Assembly: GCF_900104115.1 (NCBI RefSeq) | Contig: NZ_FNJM01000013.1 | Coordinates: 1-64,000 of the forward strand | Origin: Clostridium gasigenes | Lineage (GTDB): Bacteria > Bacillota > Clostridia > Clostridiales > Clostridiaceae | Length of the DNA stretch: 64,000 nucleotides | Direction: 5' to 3' | In this document: positions 16,560 through 24,485 of the stretch, in pieces | How positions within the stretch are numbered: position 1 is the stretch's first letter | How the letters are laid out: the number at the start of each line of letters is the position of its first letter | The notes under the pieces: model-generated | Told to the model about the DNA's origin: nothing | What the model saw: the letters and a program-made list of their open reading frames with translations, nothing else | Databases searched by the model: none | Made by a program: the position numbers and the translations under genes

Positions 16560-16997
16560 CTAAAGTAACTTTTTCAAATCTTCTACTGACCTAGTGGCCA
16601 TTAACTTTTCAACCACTGACTCATCTTCTATAAGAGTAACCATTTCCATTAAATTTTTCATATGTAAATCACTATCTGTTGAAGCTAAGACAAAAAATAA
16701 ATTTGCATCCTGCTCTGGGTCATCACTAAAGTGTACTGGTTTTTCGGTTTTCATAAAGCACATTGCCGTATCATTTACACCTACAACGCCTTCTTGAGCA
16801 TGGGGTATGCATATCTTAGGTGCGATTACTATATAAGGTCCAAACTTTTTAACATTTTCTATTATAGCGTTCACATAGGAATTTTCTATCACACCTTCAT
16901 CAATTAAAGGTTTACACGAAGCCTCTATTGCTTCCTCCCAATTTTCAAATCCCTCATGAAACGAATATCTTTTCTTGCTAATTAATTCCTTTAACAT
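16560..16997 (-). CDS. ulaC: PTS ascorbate-specific EIIA component
   Basis: A 145-aa mannitol/fructose-type EIIA domain that accepts phosphate from HPr. The phosphohistidine is His66 in ICIPHAQEG. It is a separate protein as in E. coli UlaC, rather than fused to EIIB or a regulator. AGGAGGACAGGTC precedes ATG 16997. A hairpin separates it from ulaG upstream, which suggests the PTS genes and ulaG have different mRNA levels. Confidence 0.95.
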   Translation of the reverse strand: MLKELISKKRYSFHEGFENWEEAIEASCKPLIDEGVIENSYVNAIIENVKKFGPYIVIAPKICIPHAQEGVVGVNDTAMCFMKTEKPVHFSDDPEQDANLFFVLASTDSDLHMKNLMEMVTLIEDESVVEKLMATRSVEDLKKLL

Positions 16998-17016
16998 GAC
17001 CTGTCCTCCTTTTTTT

Positions 17017-17046
17017 AATTAGAGGGTTAAACCTAACCCTCTAATT
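17017..17046. promoter_or_regulatory. Intercistronic hairpin between ulaG and ulaC
   Basis: An 11-bp perfect stem (TTAGAGGGTTA 17019-17029 with TAACCCTCTAA 17034-17044) and a 4-nt loop. On the coding (minus) strand it is followed by A-rich rather than U-rich sequence and then the ulaC RBS, so it is probably an mRNA processing or stability element, not a terminator. Confidence 0.65.
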
Positions 17047-17051
17047 TTATT

Positions 17052-18116
17052 TTATAGGAATGATGTATATGGAAGATTTATTTCAGTTTCAAAACAATCA
17101 TCAAATCCTCTTGGATAGTGATATTCTCTATTATCTTTATCTACTGGGAATGTAAATTTCCCACCTACTTGCCATATAAACGGATTAAATTTATATTGTA
17201 ACCTATCTTTCTTCATATCATACAATGCTAATATCTCGTTTGTATCAGCTTGGAAATTTGACCAGATATCATGATGGAATGGAATAACAACCTTTGTATT
17301 TAATGATTCAGCCATTCTTAAAATATCTACTGATGTCATCTTATCTGTAATTCCTCTTGGATTTTCTCCATATGATCCTAAAGCAACATCAATTTTATGA
17401 TCTCTTCCATGTTTTGCATAATAGTTTGAGTAATGTGAATCTCCACTATGATAAAGGTTTCCTCCTGGAGTTTTTATTAAGTAATTAACAGCTTTAATAT
17501 CCATATCAATTGGCATTGTACCTCTTAGGTCTCCCTTTGGAGGTGCTGTTATTAAAGCAGTTCTATCAAATGCTTCTAATGCAACTATTTCTATGTCTCC
17601 AACCTTCACTGTATCTCCTGGTTTAACAACTATACATCTTTCAGATGGAACTCCCCATCCAATCCATTTATCTACACATGCTTTTGGTCCAATAAATGGT
17701 ATTGATGAACCACAATTTTGCATTACTGCAGCCGCAACGTTTACATCGATGTGATCATTATGATCATGTGTTGATAATATTGCATCTACTTTCTTAATAC
17801 CAAATGGATCTAATACAAAAGGTGCTACTCTTAAATTTGGTTGAAGCTTCTTACCGCCACACATTCTTGCCATTTGATGTTCTGGATCTATATATGGATT
17901 CTTTCTTGTTCTTTTACCACTTCCACACCAAAAATCTATACATAAGTTAGTACTACCTTCACTTTTAACCCAAATGCCTGTACACCCTAACCACCACATT
18001 GAAAATGTTTCTGGTTTAACTACTTCTTCTTCTATTTCCTCATTTAACCAAGTTCCCCATTCTGGGAATGTATTTAAAACCCATGATTCTCTTGTTATAT
18101 TTTGTATTTGTGACAT
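17052..18116 (-). CDS. ulaG: L-ascorbate-6-phosphate lactonase
   Basis: A 354-aa metallo-beta-lactamase-fold lactonase that opens L-ascorbate 6-phosphate to 3-keto-L-gulonate 6-phosphate in the cytosol. The metal motif is HDHNDH at 117-122 (HxHxDH), followed by HSGDSHYSN and a C-terminal [10 protein letters not shown] histidine pair. The N-terminal [12 protein letters not shown]...[13 protein letters not shown] segment is typical of UlaG. Length matches E. coli UlaG (354 aa). GGAGGAG precedes ATG 18116. In E. coli ulaG is divergent from ulaA; here it is the first gene of one long operon. Confidence 0.97.
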   Translation of the reverse strand: MSQIQNITRESWVLNTFPEWGTWLNEEIEEEVVKPETFSMWWLGCTGIWVKSEGSTNLCIDFWCGSGKRTRKNPYIDPEHQMARMCGGKKLQPNLRVAPFVLDPFGIKKVDAILSTHDHNDHIDVNVAAAVMQNCGSSIPFIGPKACVDKWIGWGVPSERCIVVKPGDTVKVGDIEIVALEAFDRTALITAPPKGDLRGTMPIDMDIKAVNYLIKTPGGNLYHSGDSHYSNYYAKHGRDHKIDVALGSYGENPRGITDKMTSVDILRMAESLNTKVVIPFHHDIWSNFQADTNEILALYDMKKDRLQYKFNPFIWQVGGKFTFPVDKDNREYHYPRGFDDCFETEINLPYTSFL

Positions 18117-18282
18117 TTTGATCTCCTCCTAAAAATTTATTTAATTTATTAAATTTAATTAGTTCACTTATTTAGTTTGTTTGTCTATTTTATTGATTTA
18201 GTTTGTTTATTTAGTTTTTTATTAATGATTGTTTTGAACTATGTTTTTTATTTTTTAGAACTCTTTGTCTGTTTGTAACTTT

Positions 18283-18311
18283 ATAATACATCAAACATTC
18301 AAAATATTCAA
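18283..18311 (-). promoter_or_regulatory. Promoter of the ula operon
   Basis: On the minus strand, TTGAAT (-35, 18306-18311), 17-nt spacer and TATTAT (-10, 18283-18288). The leader to ulaG is about 160 nt and contains repeated TTTAGTTTGTTT blocks (about 18171-18215). Confidence 0.6.
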
Positions 18312-18358
18312 GGTTTTTTTGAATGTTTTATTTTTTTTATTTTATGAATGTTTTATTT
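18293..18358. promoter_or_regulatory. Putative operator for the divergent DeoR-type regulator
   Basis: A perfect 10-bp inverted repeat, AAACATTCAA (18293-18302) and TTGAATGTTT (18319-18328), overlaps the -35 of the ula promoter. A 13-mer direct repeat GAATGTTTTATTT occurs at 18321-18333 and 18346-18358, 25 bp apart. Their placement between two divergent promoters suggests operator sites for the regulator encoded at 18468. Confidence 0.55.
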
Positions 18359-18385
18359 GAACTTTGTGAACATTTGTTTTATAAT
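18357..18385 (+). promoter_or_regulatory. Promoter of the DeoR-type regulator gene
   Basis: TTGAAC (18357-18362), 17-nt spacer, TATAAT (18380-18385), about 75 nt ahead of the start codon. The -35 overlaps the putative operator repeats. Confidence 0.65.
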
Positions 18386-18467
18386 GTATATAAGTTAGAT
18401 AAACCTTAATTTTACATTTAATTTAAGGTAAGATTTAGATATGTTAGTTTTTAAGGAGGATATTATT

Positions 18468-19256
18468 ATGAAAAAAACTCAAAGTATAGTTTCTAAACGA
18501 AGAGATGAAATATTAGATATTTTAAAATCTAATAATGAAATAAAAAATGAAGAATTAGCTGAACTACTACGAACCTCTCCTCTTACTATTAGAAGAGATC
18601 TTCAGGCTTTAGAAGAAAGTGGTTTTGTTAAAAGGCACTATGGTGGCGCAGTTCTAGTTAATAGTTTTGATGATTCTAATGTTAATCAACTTGATATTTC
18701 AATGAAGCATGAGAAACAAAAAAAAGCTATTGCTAAATATGCAGCAAGCTTAATAGAAGATGGGGATACAATTTTTATAAACTCTGCTACTACCTCTCTT
18801 CTAATACTTGAATATCTAGGCGATAAAAGAGTTGTTGTTGTTACTAATAACGGTAAATCGCTTAATTCAATTATTGGCCCTAATGTTGATTTAGTTTTAA
18901 CTGGCGGTCAAGTTTATGGTAGAAAACAATCAATGGTAGGTGATTTTGCGACACACATACTATCAAAAATAACAGCATCAAAATGTTTTTTAGGGGTAAG
19001 TGGCATAGCTGCCGATTCAGGAATAAGTACTTCTGTACTTCAAGAAACATTAATAAATAAAGAAATGATAAATCATTGTAATGGTCCGGTATATATATTA
19101 GCTGATAATTCTAAAATCGGTAAACATCATAATTTCTGTAGTGGAGATATAAATGATATTTCCCATCTTATTACCGATTCAGATATATCATTAAAAGATT
19201 CAAGTGATTTTGAAAACAATGGTGTTCATGTGTCTAAAGTAAATTATATAAAATAA
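18468..19256 (+). CDS. ulaR: DeoR-family transcriptional regulator of the ascorbate operon (UlaR-like)
   Basis: A 262-aa DeoR-type repressor. The N-terminal winged helix contains the family HTH signature near residues 24-45 (NEELAELLRTSPLTIRRDL) followed by the KRHYGGA wing. The C-terminal effector domain of the ISOCOT fold (about 75-235) has the NSATTSL loop, TNN and LTGG motifs that bind a sugar phosphate. In E. coli UlaR responds to L-ascorbate 6-phosphate; that ligand is inferred here. The start is ATG 18468 after AAGGAGG; the ORF also opens nine codons earlier without an RBS. It is divergent from ulaG, with inverted and direct repeats between. Confidence 0.85.
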   Translation: MKKTQSIVSKRRDEILDILKSNNEIKNEELAELLRTSPLTIRRDLQALEESGFVKRHYGGAVLVNSFDDSNVNQLDISMKHEKQKKAIAKYAASLIEDGDTIFINSATTSLLILEYLGDKRVVVVTNNGKSLNSIIGPNVDLVLTGGQVYGRKQSMVGDFATHILSKITASKCFLGVSGIAADSGISTSVLQETLINKEMINHCNGPVYILADNSKIGKHHNFCSGDINDISHLITDSDISLKDSSDFENNGVHVSKVNYIK

Positions 19257-19279
19257 AAAACTATTATAATAAACTAAAA

Positions 19280-19318
19280 AAGCAGCCTTCAATTTTATAA
19301 TTGAAGGCTGCTTCCTGT
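19280..19318. terminator. Hairpin between the convergent ulaR and rrf2 genes
   Basis: A perfect 15-bp stem (AAGCAGCCTTCAATT 19280-19294 and 19299-19313). The U-run is on the minus strand, so it best terminates the Rrf2 gene, and may also stop ulaR transcription. Confidence 0.8.
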
Positions 19319-19384
19319 TCTAATTTTATATTTCTATTTGTTAATAGAACATTAATACGTCACTTTTGTTTTTCTACATTTCTC

Positions 19385-19780
19385 TTAAATAACATCAGCT
19401 AAGGTATATTGAGAAAACTCTTTTATAAATAATTTTAATGAATCATTCATAATACCTTTTAATTTACATCCACCGCTTATAAATGGACACGTATTCTCTT
19501 TATTAAAACATTCTGCTATGTTTAAATTATCCTCAGTTACTTTTAAAACTTCCCCTAAGTTTATTTCTTTTGGGTCAAGTCCAAGTTTTATCCCACCTGA
19601 TCTTCCTTTTATAGAAATAATATACTCTGTTTTAGCTAACTTATGTATAATTTTTTTTAAGTGATGCTCTGAAATATCTAAATTATTTGCAAGTTCTTCA
19701 ACTGTACAAAGTTTTTCTCTATTTACTGCTAAATATATTAATGATCTAAATGAATAATCTGTAAACTTTGATAAATACAT
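19385..19780 (-). CDS. Rrf2-family transcriptional regulator with a three-cysteine cluster motif (NsrR/IscR type)
   Basis: A 131-aa Rrf2 winged-helix protein starting MYLSKFTDYSFRSLIYLA at ATG 19780, preceded by GAGAGG; the ORF extends 13 residues upstream without an RBS. Recognition helix region: VEELANNLDISEHHLKKIIHKL. Cys91, Cys98 and Cys105 (spacing x6, x6) match the ligands of an iron-sulfur cluster as in NsrR or IscR, so it probably senses NO, redox or iron-sulfur status. The DY and SLIYLA residues are close to NsrR. No nitrosative-stress target gene lies beside it; the next gene is pit, separated by over 300 nt and a terminator. Confidence 0.85.
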   Translation of the reverse strand: MYLSKFTDYSFRSLIYLAVNREKLCTVEELANNLDISEHHLKKIIHKLAKTEYIISIKGRSGGIKLGLDPKEINLGEVLKVTEDNLNIAECFNKENTCPFISGGCKLKGIMNDSLKLFIKEFSQYTLADVI

Positions 19781-19983
19781 AAAATGCCTCTCTTTCCTTA
19801 AGGTATATATAAATAACAATTACATACTACATGTCATTCTTTAAATGCCTTAATAATTAATTATGTCACTTTTTTATATTATCATTATACACCCTAAACA
19901 AATTTTTTTAAATAATTTTAGTTATATGTTTATTTAATTTACACTTTTTCTTATATTCTTAGAATCTAAAAAATTTAATTATT

Positions 19984-20042
19984 AAGGGATATATGGCTCA
20001 AAATAGACTATCAAATTAGTCTGTTTTTTGGGAATCACCTTA
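19984..20042. repeat. Dispersed palindrome family member
   Basis: AAAATAGACTA pairs with TAGTCTGTTTT; the outer ends are AAGGGATAT and GGAATCACCTTA. It occupies the gap (19781-20132) between rrf2 and pit, together with the pit terminator; nothing else is evident there. Confidence 0.65.
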
Positions 20043-20074
20043 TATTTATAAATATTCTTCTCTCTCAAAACAGT

Positions 20075-20110
20075 AAGGCTATGAAATTATAGAATTTCAT
20101 AGCCTTACTA
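20075..20110 (-). terminator. Terminator of the pit operon
   Basis: GTAAGGCTATGAAATT pairs with AATTTCATAGCCTTAC, 25 nt after the pit stop codon. Confidence 0.8.
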
Positions 20111-20132
20111 ATTATGTACATCCCTATAAATA

Positions 20133-21131
20133 TTATAACATCTTTATTAAAAGTGTTAGTAAACTTGCAAATATTGCGCACACTGGGATTGTTACAACCC
20201 ATGCCCATACAATATTTTTTGCCACAGCCCATCTTATAGATGAAAGTCTTTTAGATGCACCAACTCCCATTATTGAAGTTGAAATTATCTGTGTTGTTGA
20301 AACTGGTGCGTCAAGCATAGTTGCAGTAAAAATAATTGCCGCTGCACTAGTTTCCGCAGCAAATCCATTAACTGGAGTTAATTTACCCATGCTAACTCCC
20401 ATAGTCTTAATAATTCTCCATCCACCAATAGAGGTTCCTAAAGCCATAGAAATAGCACAACAAACTTTAACCCAAGTATATACATGGAAATCACTTATTA
20501 ATCCTCCACTAACTAAAGCCATAGTTATAATACCCATTGATTTTTGAGCATCATTTGACCCATGGTTAAATGCCATTGCAGCTGCTGAAGCAATTTGAGC
20601 TTTACAGAAAAATTTAGATATAGATTTAGGTTTAAATGGACTAAGTATTACATTTAATATTTTCATAAATACAAACCCAACACAAAACCCTATAATTGGA
20701 GATAAAAAAAGCCACAATACTATTTTTGACATAAAATTACCCCATTGAACTATTGAAAAACTAGCATTATAAGTTATCCCCGCACCAAGTAATGAACCTA
20801 TTAGGGCGTGAGAAGAACTACTTGGAATTCCATAATACCAAGTTATTAAATTCCAACATATTGAGCTAATAAGCATTGTAATTACAGCAATTTGAGGCAT
20901 AAATTCTGGTTTTATAATATTTGCTCCTACAGTTGTAGCAACTTTTACACTAATTAATGCGCCTACTAAATTAAGAGAAGCAGACATTATTATAGCTTGT
21001 CTAGGTGTCAGAACTCTAGTTGCTACTGATGTAGCAATTGCATTAGCTGTATCATGAAATCCATTTATAAAATCAAAACCTAAAGCTAATATAACAATAA
21101 CTATTGTTATTATAATTGTGGAACTAGGCAT
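20133..21131 (-). CDS. pit: PiT-family inorganic phosphate transporter
   Basis: A 332-aa polytopic membrane protein of the inorganic phosphate transporter (PiT) family, moving metal-phosphate or phosphate with H+ or Na+. The two family signature repeats are clear: GFDFINGFHDTANAIAT near residue 20 and AAAMAFNHGSNDAQKSMG near 190. About nine to ten hydrophobic segments are present. The ATG at 21131 overlaps the stop of the upstream DUF47 gene by 8 nt (AATGCCTAG), so translation is coupled. Length is on the short side for the family, as in other Firmicutes. Confidence 0.93.
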   Translation of the reverse strand: MPSSTIIITIVIVILALGFDFINGFHDTANAIATSVATRVLTPRQAIIMSASLNLVGALISVKVATTVGANIIKPEFMPQIAVITMLISSICWNLITWYYGIPSSSSHALIGSLLGAGITYNASFSIVQWGNFMSKIVLWLFLSPIIGFCVGFVFMKILNVILSPFKPKSISKFFCKAQIASAAAMAFNHGSNDAQKSMGIITMALVSGGLISDFHVYTWVKVCCAISMALGTSIGGWRIIKTMGVSMGKLTPVNGFAAETSAAAIIFTATMLDAPVSTTQIISTSIMGVGASKRLSSIRWAVAKNIVWAWVVTIPVCAIFASLLTLLIKML

Positions 21132-21744
21132 TCTTCATTACAACCCCTTTAACCATATTAGCTACATCTTCACAAGAATCTATTGCCTTTTCCATGCGTT
21201 CAAGTATTTCTTTCCATTTAATTATTTCTATTGCATCTGTTTCTTTAAATAATTGTTTTAATGAATCTCTATATAGTTTATCACCGGCATCTTCAAGCTT
21301 ATTAATTAACCAAATTTTTTCCTGTAAAATTTTACTTTTTTTCATTATTTTAAATTCTACCATTAAATTAATTACTTCAGAAGTTGCCTCAACAATTAAA
21401 TCACAGAATTCATTTATGTATCCTCTTGTTTCCTTTATATCAAATATTAATATTCTACTGGAAGTAGTTTCAATATAATCGATAATATCATCAAGGGCAT
21501 TTCCGATTGCATGTATATCTTCTCTATCTATTGGAGTAATAAAACTATTATCTAATTCTGTATAAATTGAATGGAGCATTTCATCACATTGTTTTTCTAA
21601 GTCTTTAATTTCTTGATACTTTACTTCAGTATTACTAGTATCGTTCATGAAATCCCTCATCATTAATGCAGATTTATGAACCTTTTTTGAAAAATCAACA
21701 AACATGTCAAAAAATTTATCTTCTTTTCTCTTTACTGATATCAT
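21124..21744 (-). CDS. PhoU-like DUF47 protein partner of Pit
   Basis: A 206-aa all-helical protein of the DUF47/TIGR00153 group, structurally related to PhoU. It shows the DDIIDYIETTSSRI and ENLEDAGDKLYRDSLKQLF-type acidic helices; the final helix has SCEDVANMVKGVVMKNA typical of the family. These proteins are regularly encoded next to PiT transporters and are thought to regulate them; their exact mechanism is not established. GGGGGA precedes ATG 21744. It is the first gene of a two-gene operon with pit. Confidence 0.9.
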   Translation of the reverse strand: MISVKRKEDKFFDMFVDFSKKVHKSALMMRDFMNDTSNTEVKYQEIKDLEKQCDEMLHSIYTELDNSFITPIDREDIHAIGNALDDIIDYIETTSSRILIFDIKETRGYINEFCDLIVEATSEVINLMVEFKIMKKSKILQEKIWLINKLEDAGDKLYRDSLKQLFKETDAIEIIKWKEILERMEKAIDSCEDVANMVKGVVMKNA

Positions 21745-21842
21745 AATATATCCCCCTGTTGTTTTAATGTATAAAGTTGAAAATACTCTTCACTACATTT
21801 TAATACATAACTGTTAAAAATAAAATACATTACTAATAAAAT

Positions 21843-21900
21843 ACAAAAAAAAAGTTTTTGCCCCTGAAGTTAGTCCCTTCTATGGATTAACCTCAGCGGC
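21843..21900 (-). terminator. Terminator of the NfnAB-like operon
   Basis: GCCGCTGAGGTTAATCC pairs, with G-U pairs, to GGACTAACTTCAGGGGC and is followed on the minus strand by AAAAAC and a T9 run. Confidence 0.8.
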
Positions 21901-21913
21901 AAGTTTTCATTTA

Positions 21914-23299
21914 TTATCTTAAATATTCATCTATTGCAGCAGCTGCTTTTTTTCCAGCTCCCATTGCAAGTATAACTGTAGCGGCTCCTGTAACTGCATC
22001 TCCACCAGCATAAACACCTATTTTTGATGTTAAGCCATTTTCATCTGCAATTATACATTGCCATTTATTAATATCTAAACCTTCTGTTGTTGAAGATATT
22101 AATGGATTTGGTGATGTTCCAAGCGACATTATTACAGTGTCAACATCCATTACAAATTCTGAACCCTCTACAACTTTTGGACTTCTTCTTCCTGATGCAT
22201 CTGGTTCTCCAAGTTCCATTCTCATGCAACTCATACCCTTAACCCATCCATTTTCATCAACAAGTATTTCAGTTGGATTAGTTAATATATCAAATATTAT
22301 TCCTTCTTCTCTTGCATGATGTACTTCTTCTGCTCTTGCTGGAAGCTCTTCTGCACTTCTTCTATAAACTATATGTGCTTCAGAACCTAATCTTAATGCA
22401 GTTCTTGCAGCATCCATAGCTACATTTCCCCCACCAACAATCGCTACTTTTTTACCAATATTTACTGGTGTTACATAATCTTCTTTATATGCTTTCATTA
22501 AGTTTACTCTTGTTAAGAATTCATTAGCTGCAAACACTCCGTTAGCATTTTCTCCTGGAATTCCCATGAATTTTGGAAGACCTGCTCCAGATCCTATAAA
22601 TACTGCCTTGAAATCTTCTTCTTTTATAAGCTCATCAATCTTTATAGTTCTTCCTATAACAACATTAGTTTCTATTTTTACACCTAATTTTTTTATATTT
22701 TCAATTTCAGCTTTAACTACTTCATCTTTTGGAAGTCTAAATTCTGGAATACCATAAACTAAAACTCCTCCAGTTTCATGCAGTGCTTCAAATATAGTAA
22801 CTTCATATCCTTTTTTAGCTAAATCACCTGCACAAGTTAAACCAGCAGGGCCACTTCCTACAACTGCTACTTTCTTACCATTTTTTGCTTCTGTTTGTGA
22901 TAAATCCACATTGTTTCTTCTTGACCAATCTGCTGTAAATTTTTCTAGCTTACCAATTGCAACTGGTTCTCCCTTTATTCCAAGTACACATTTACCTTCA
23001 CATTGGCTTTCTTGTGGACACACTCTTCCACAAACTGCTGGTAATGAACTATACTTTGCTATTTCCTTTGCTGCACTTTCAAAGTTTCCTTTCTTTGCAA
23101 AATCAATAAATCCTGGAATATCTATAGCTACAGGGCATCCTTCAACACATTTAGGATTTTTACAAGTTAAGCATCTATTTGCCTCTTTTATAGCTTCTTC
23201 TTCATTATATCCAAGACATACTTCTTTAAAATTAGTTGCTCTAATTTCTGGTGCTTGCTCTGTTACCGGTGTTCTTTTCATTCTATCTACCATATTCAT
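21914..23299 (-). CDS. NfnB/GltA-like FAD and iron-sulfur NAD(P)H oxidoreductase subunit
   Basis: A 461-aa flavoprotein of the glutamate synthase beta-subunit family. The N-terminal domain carries two cysteine sets (CLTCKNPKCVEGCP near 42-55 and CGRVCPQESQCEGKC near 91-105) for [4Fe-4S] clusters. Two dinucleotide folds follow: GSGPAGLTCAG (about 148) for FAD and GGGNVAMDAAR (about 290) for NADPH. Directly after an NfnA-like gene, with overlapping TAATG, this pair matches the electron-bifurcating NADH-dependent ferredoxin:NADP+ oxidoreductase of Clostridium kluyveri. Annotation as GltA (glutamate synthase small chain) or SudA is the alternative. No large GltB subunit is encoded nearby, favouring Nfn. 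Confidence 0.85.
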   Translation of the reverse strand: MNMVDRMKRTPVTEQAPEIRATNFKEVCLGYNEEEAIKEANRCLTCKNPKCVEGCPVAIDIPGFIDFAKKGNFESAAKEIAKYSSLPAVCGRVCPQESQCEGKCVLGIKGEPVAIGKLEKFTADWSRRNNVDLSQTEAKNGKKVAVVGSGPAGLTCAGDLAKKGYEVTIFEALHETGGVLVYGIPEFRLPKDEVVKAEIENIKKLGVKIETNVVIGRTIKIDELIKEEDFKAVFIGSGAGLPKFMGIPGENANGVFAANEFLTRVNLMKAYKEDYVTPVNIGKKVAIVGGGNVAMDAARTALRLGSEAHIVYRRSAEELPARAEEVHHAREEGIIFDILTNPTEILVDENGWVKGMSCMRMELGEPDASGRRSPKVVEGSEFVMDVDTVIMSLGTSPNPLISSTTEGLDINKWQCIIADENGLTSKIGVYAGGDAVTGAATVILAMGAGKKAAAAIDEYLR

Positions 23300-24189
23300 T
23301 ACTTGTCACCTCCACAGCCACAGCTACCATTTTTATGAGTATTTCCTTCTTCTACTTTAAGCTGAGCTCGTCCCTCTTCTTTTTTATAAAGAGTTTGTCG
23401 TCTCATAGATTCATCAAAATCAACTAAATGCCCATCAAATTCTGGTCCATCTACACATGCAAATTTAACTTTCCCTCCAACTGTAACTCTGCAAGCACCA
23501 CACATGCCTGTCCCATCTACCATTATTGGATTTAAACTTACTGTTGTTTTTATATTTAATTCCTTTGTAAGCATCGCCATAAATTTCATCATTATCATTG
23601 GTCCAATTACAACTGCATGGTCATATTTTTGACCTTTAACTTCCACTAGTTCTTTAAGACAATCTGTAACCCTACCATTAAATCCATAAGATCCATCATC
23701 AGTTGCTATATAAAGATTTCCAGCTACTGCTCTCATCTCATCTTCTAAAATTAATAATTCCTTATTTCTACTACCTACTATAACATCACATTTTATACCT
23801 TGCTCATGCATCCACTTAACTTGTGGATATACAGGGGCTGCCCCTACGCCTCCAGCTATAAATATTATGTTTTTCTTTTTCAATTCTTCTAAATCTTCTG
23901 TTATAAATTCGCTTGGTTGTCCAAGTGGTCCAACAAAATCTGAAACATAATCTCCAACTTCAAAGCTTGCTAATTGCTTTGTTCCGCCCCCTACTGTTTG
24001 AAATACTATAGCTACAGTTCCAGCCTCTTTATCATAATCTGCAATTGTCAAAGGTATTCTTTCACCTTTTTCATCGTTTTTTATAATTATAAATTGACCT
24101 GGGTTTGCAGATTTAGCTACTCTTGGAGCTTCAATATCCATTAAGAATATGTTATCTGTAAGCTCCCTTTTACTAACTATTTTATACAT
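23299..24189 (-). CDS. NfnA-like FAD/[2Fe-2S] subunit (sulfide/dihydroorotate dehydrogenase electron-transfer family)
   Basis: A 296-aa ferredoxin-NADP reductase-like protein. The N-terminal FAD domain is IVSKRELTDNIFLMDIEAPRVA, with GQFIIIKND and IPLTIADYD; the NAD domain has FIAGGVGAAPVYP near 110. The C-terminal cluster segment GTGMCGACRVTV...FACVDGP binds a [2Fe-2S] centre. A terminal CGCGG stretch adds further cysteines. ATG 24189 follows GGGGGAGAAAAAT; the longer ORF begins at a GTG that overlaps the region before the RBS. It is translationally coupled to the NfnB-like gene, and the pair is expected to interconvert NADH, NADPH and reduced ferredoxin pools. Confidence 0.87.
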   Translation of the reverse strand: MYKIVSKRELTDNIFLMDIEAPRVAKSANPGQFIIIKNDEKGERIPLTIADYDKEAGTVAIVFQTVGGGTKQLASFEVGDYVSDFVGPLGQPSEFITEDLEELKKKNIIFIAGGVGAAPVYPQVKWMHEQGIKCDVIVGSRNKELLILEDEMRAVAGNLYIATDDGSYGFNGRVTDCLKELVEVKGQKYDHAVVIGPMIMMKFMAMLTKELNIKTTVSLNPIMVDGTGMCGACRVTVGGKVKFACVDGPEFDGHLVDFDESMRRQTLYKKEEGRAQLKVEEGNTHKNGSCGCGGDK

Positions 24190-24352
24190 ATTTTTCTCCC
24201 CCTTTTTTCTATACACAATGTTTACATTTTATCATATTTGAATTTATAAACAATATTATTTTTACATAATAATTAAAATATTCTGCATTTTAAATTATTA
24301 ATTTATTTTCAATTCTAATTTATCACTATTTTACTATTATTTTATGTATTTA

Positions 24353-24402
24353 GAGAACTTCAAAAATTAACTATTTAGATTCTAGTCTATTTTCAGCACT
24401 CT
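24353..24402. repeat. Dispersed palindrome family member
   Basis: AGAACTTCAAAAATTAACTA pairs imperfectly with TAGTCTATTTTCAGCACTCTT. It lies in the 24190-24485 gap. The rest of that gap shows only the NfnA upstream region and the ADH terminator. Confidence 0.5.
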
Positions 24403-24438
24403 TAAAAGAAACTTTTTCTGAAATAATATAACTTTAAA

Positions 24439-24464
24439 AATGCCCCCTATAAAAAGAGGGCATC
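24439..24464 (-). terminator. Terminator of the iron alcohol dehydrogenase gene
   Basis: ATGCCCTCT pairs with AGGGGGCAT and is followed on the minus strand by a T5 run, 22 nt after the stop. Confidence 0.8.
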
Positions 24465-24485
24465 TGATAATTTTTTTATTTTTTA

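Noticed and set aside
21914-23299. Glutamate synthase small subunit
   Set aside because: No large GltB gene is present and the overlapping upstream partner is NfnA-like; Nfn is the better reading, though the families are close.
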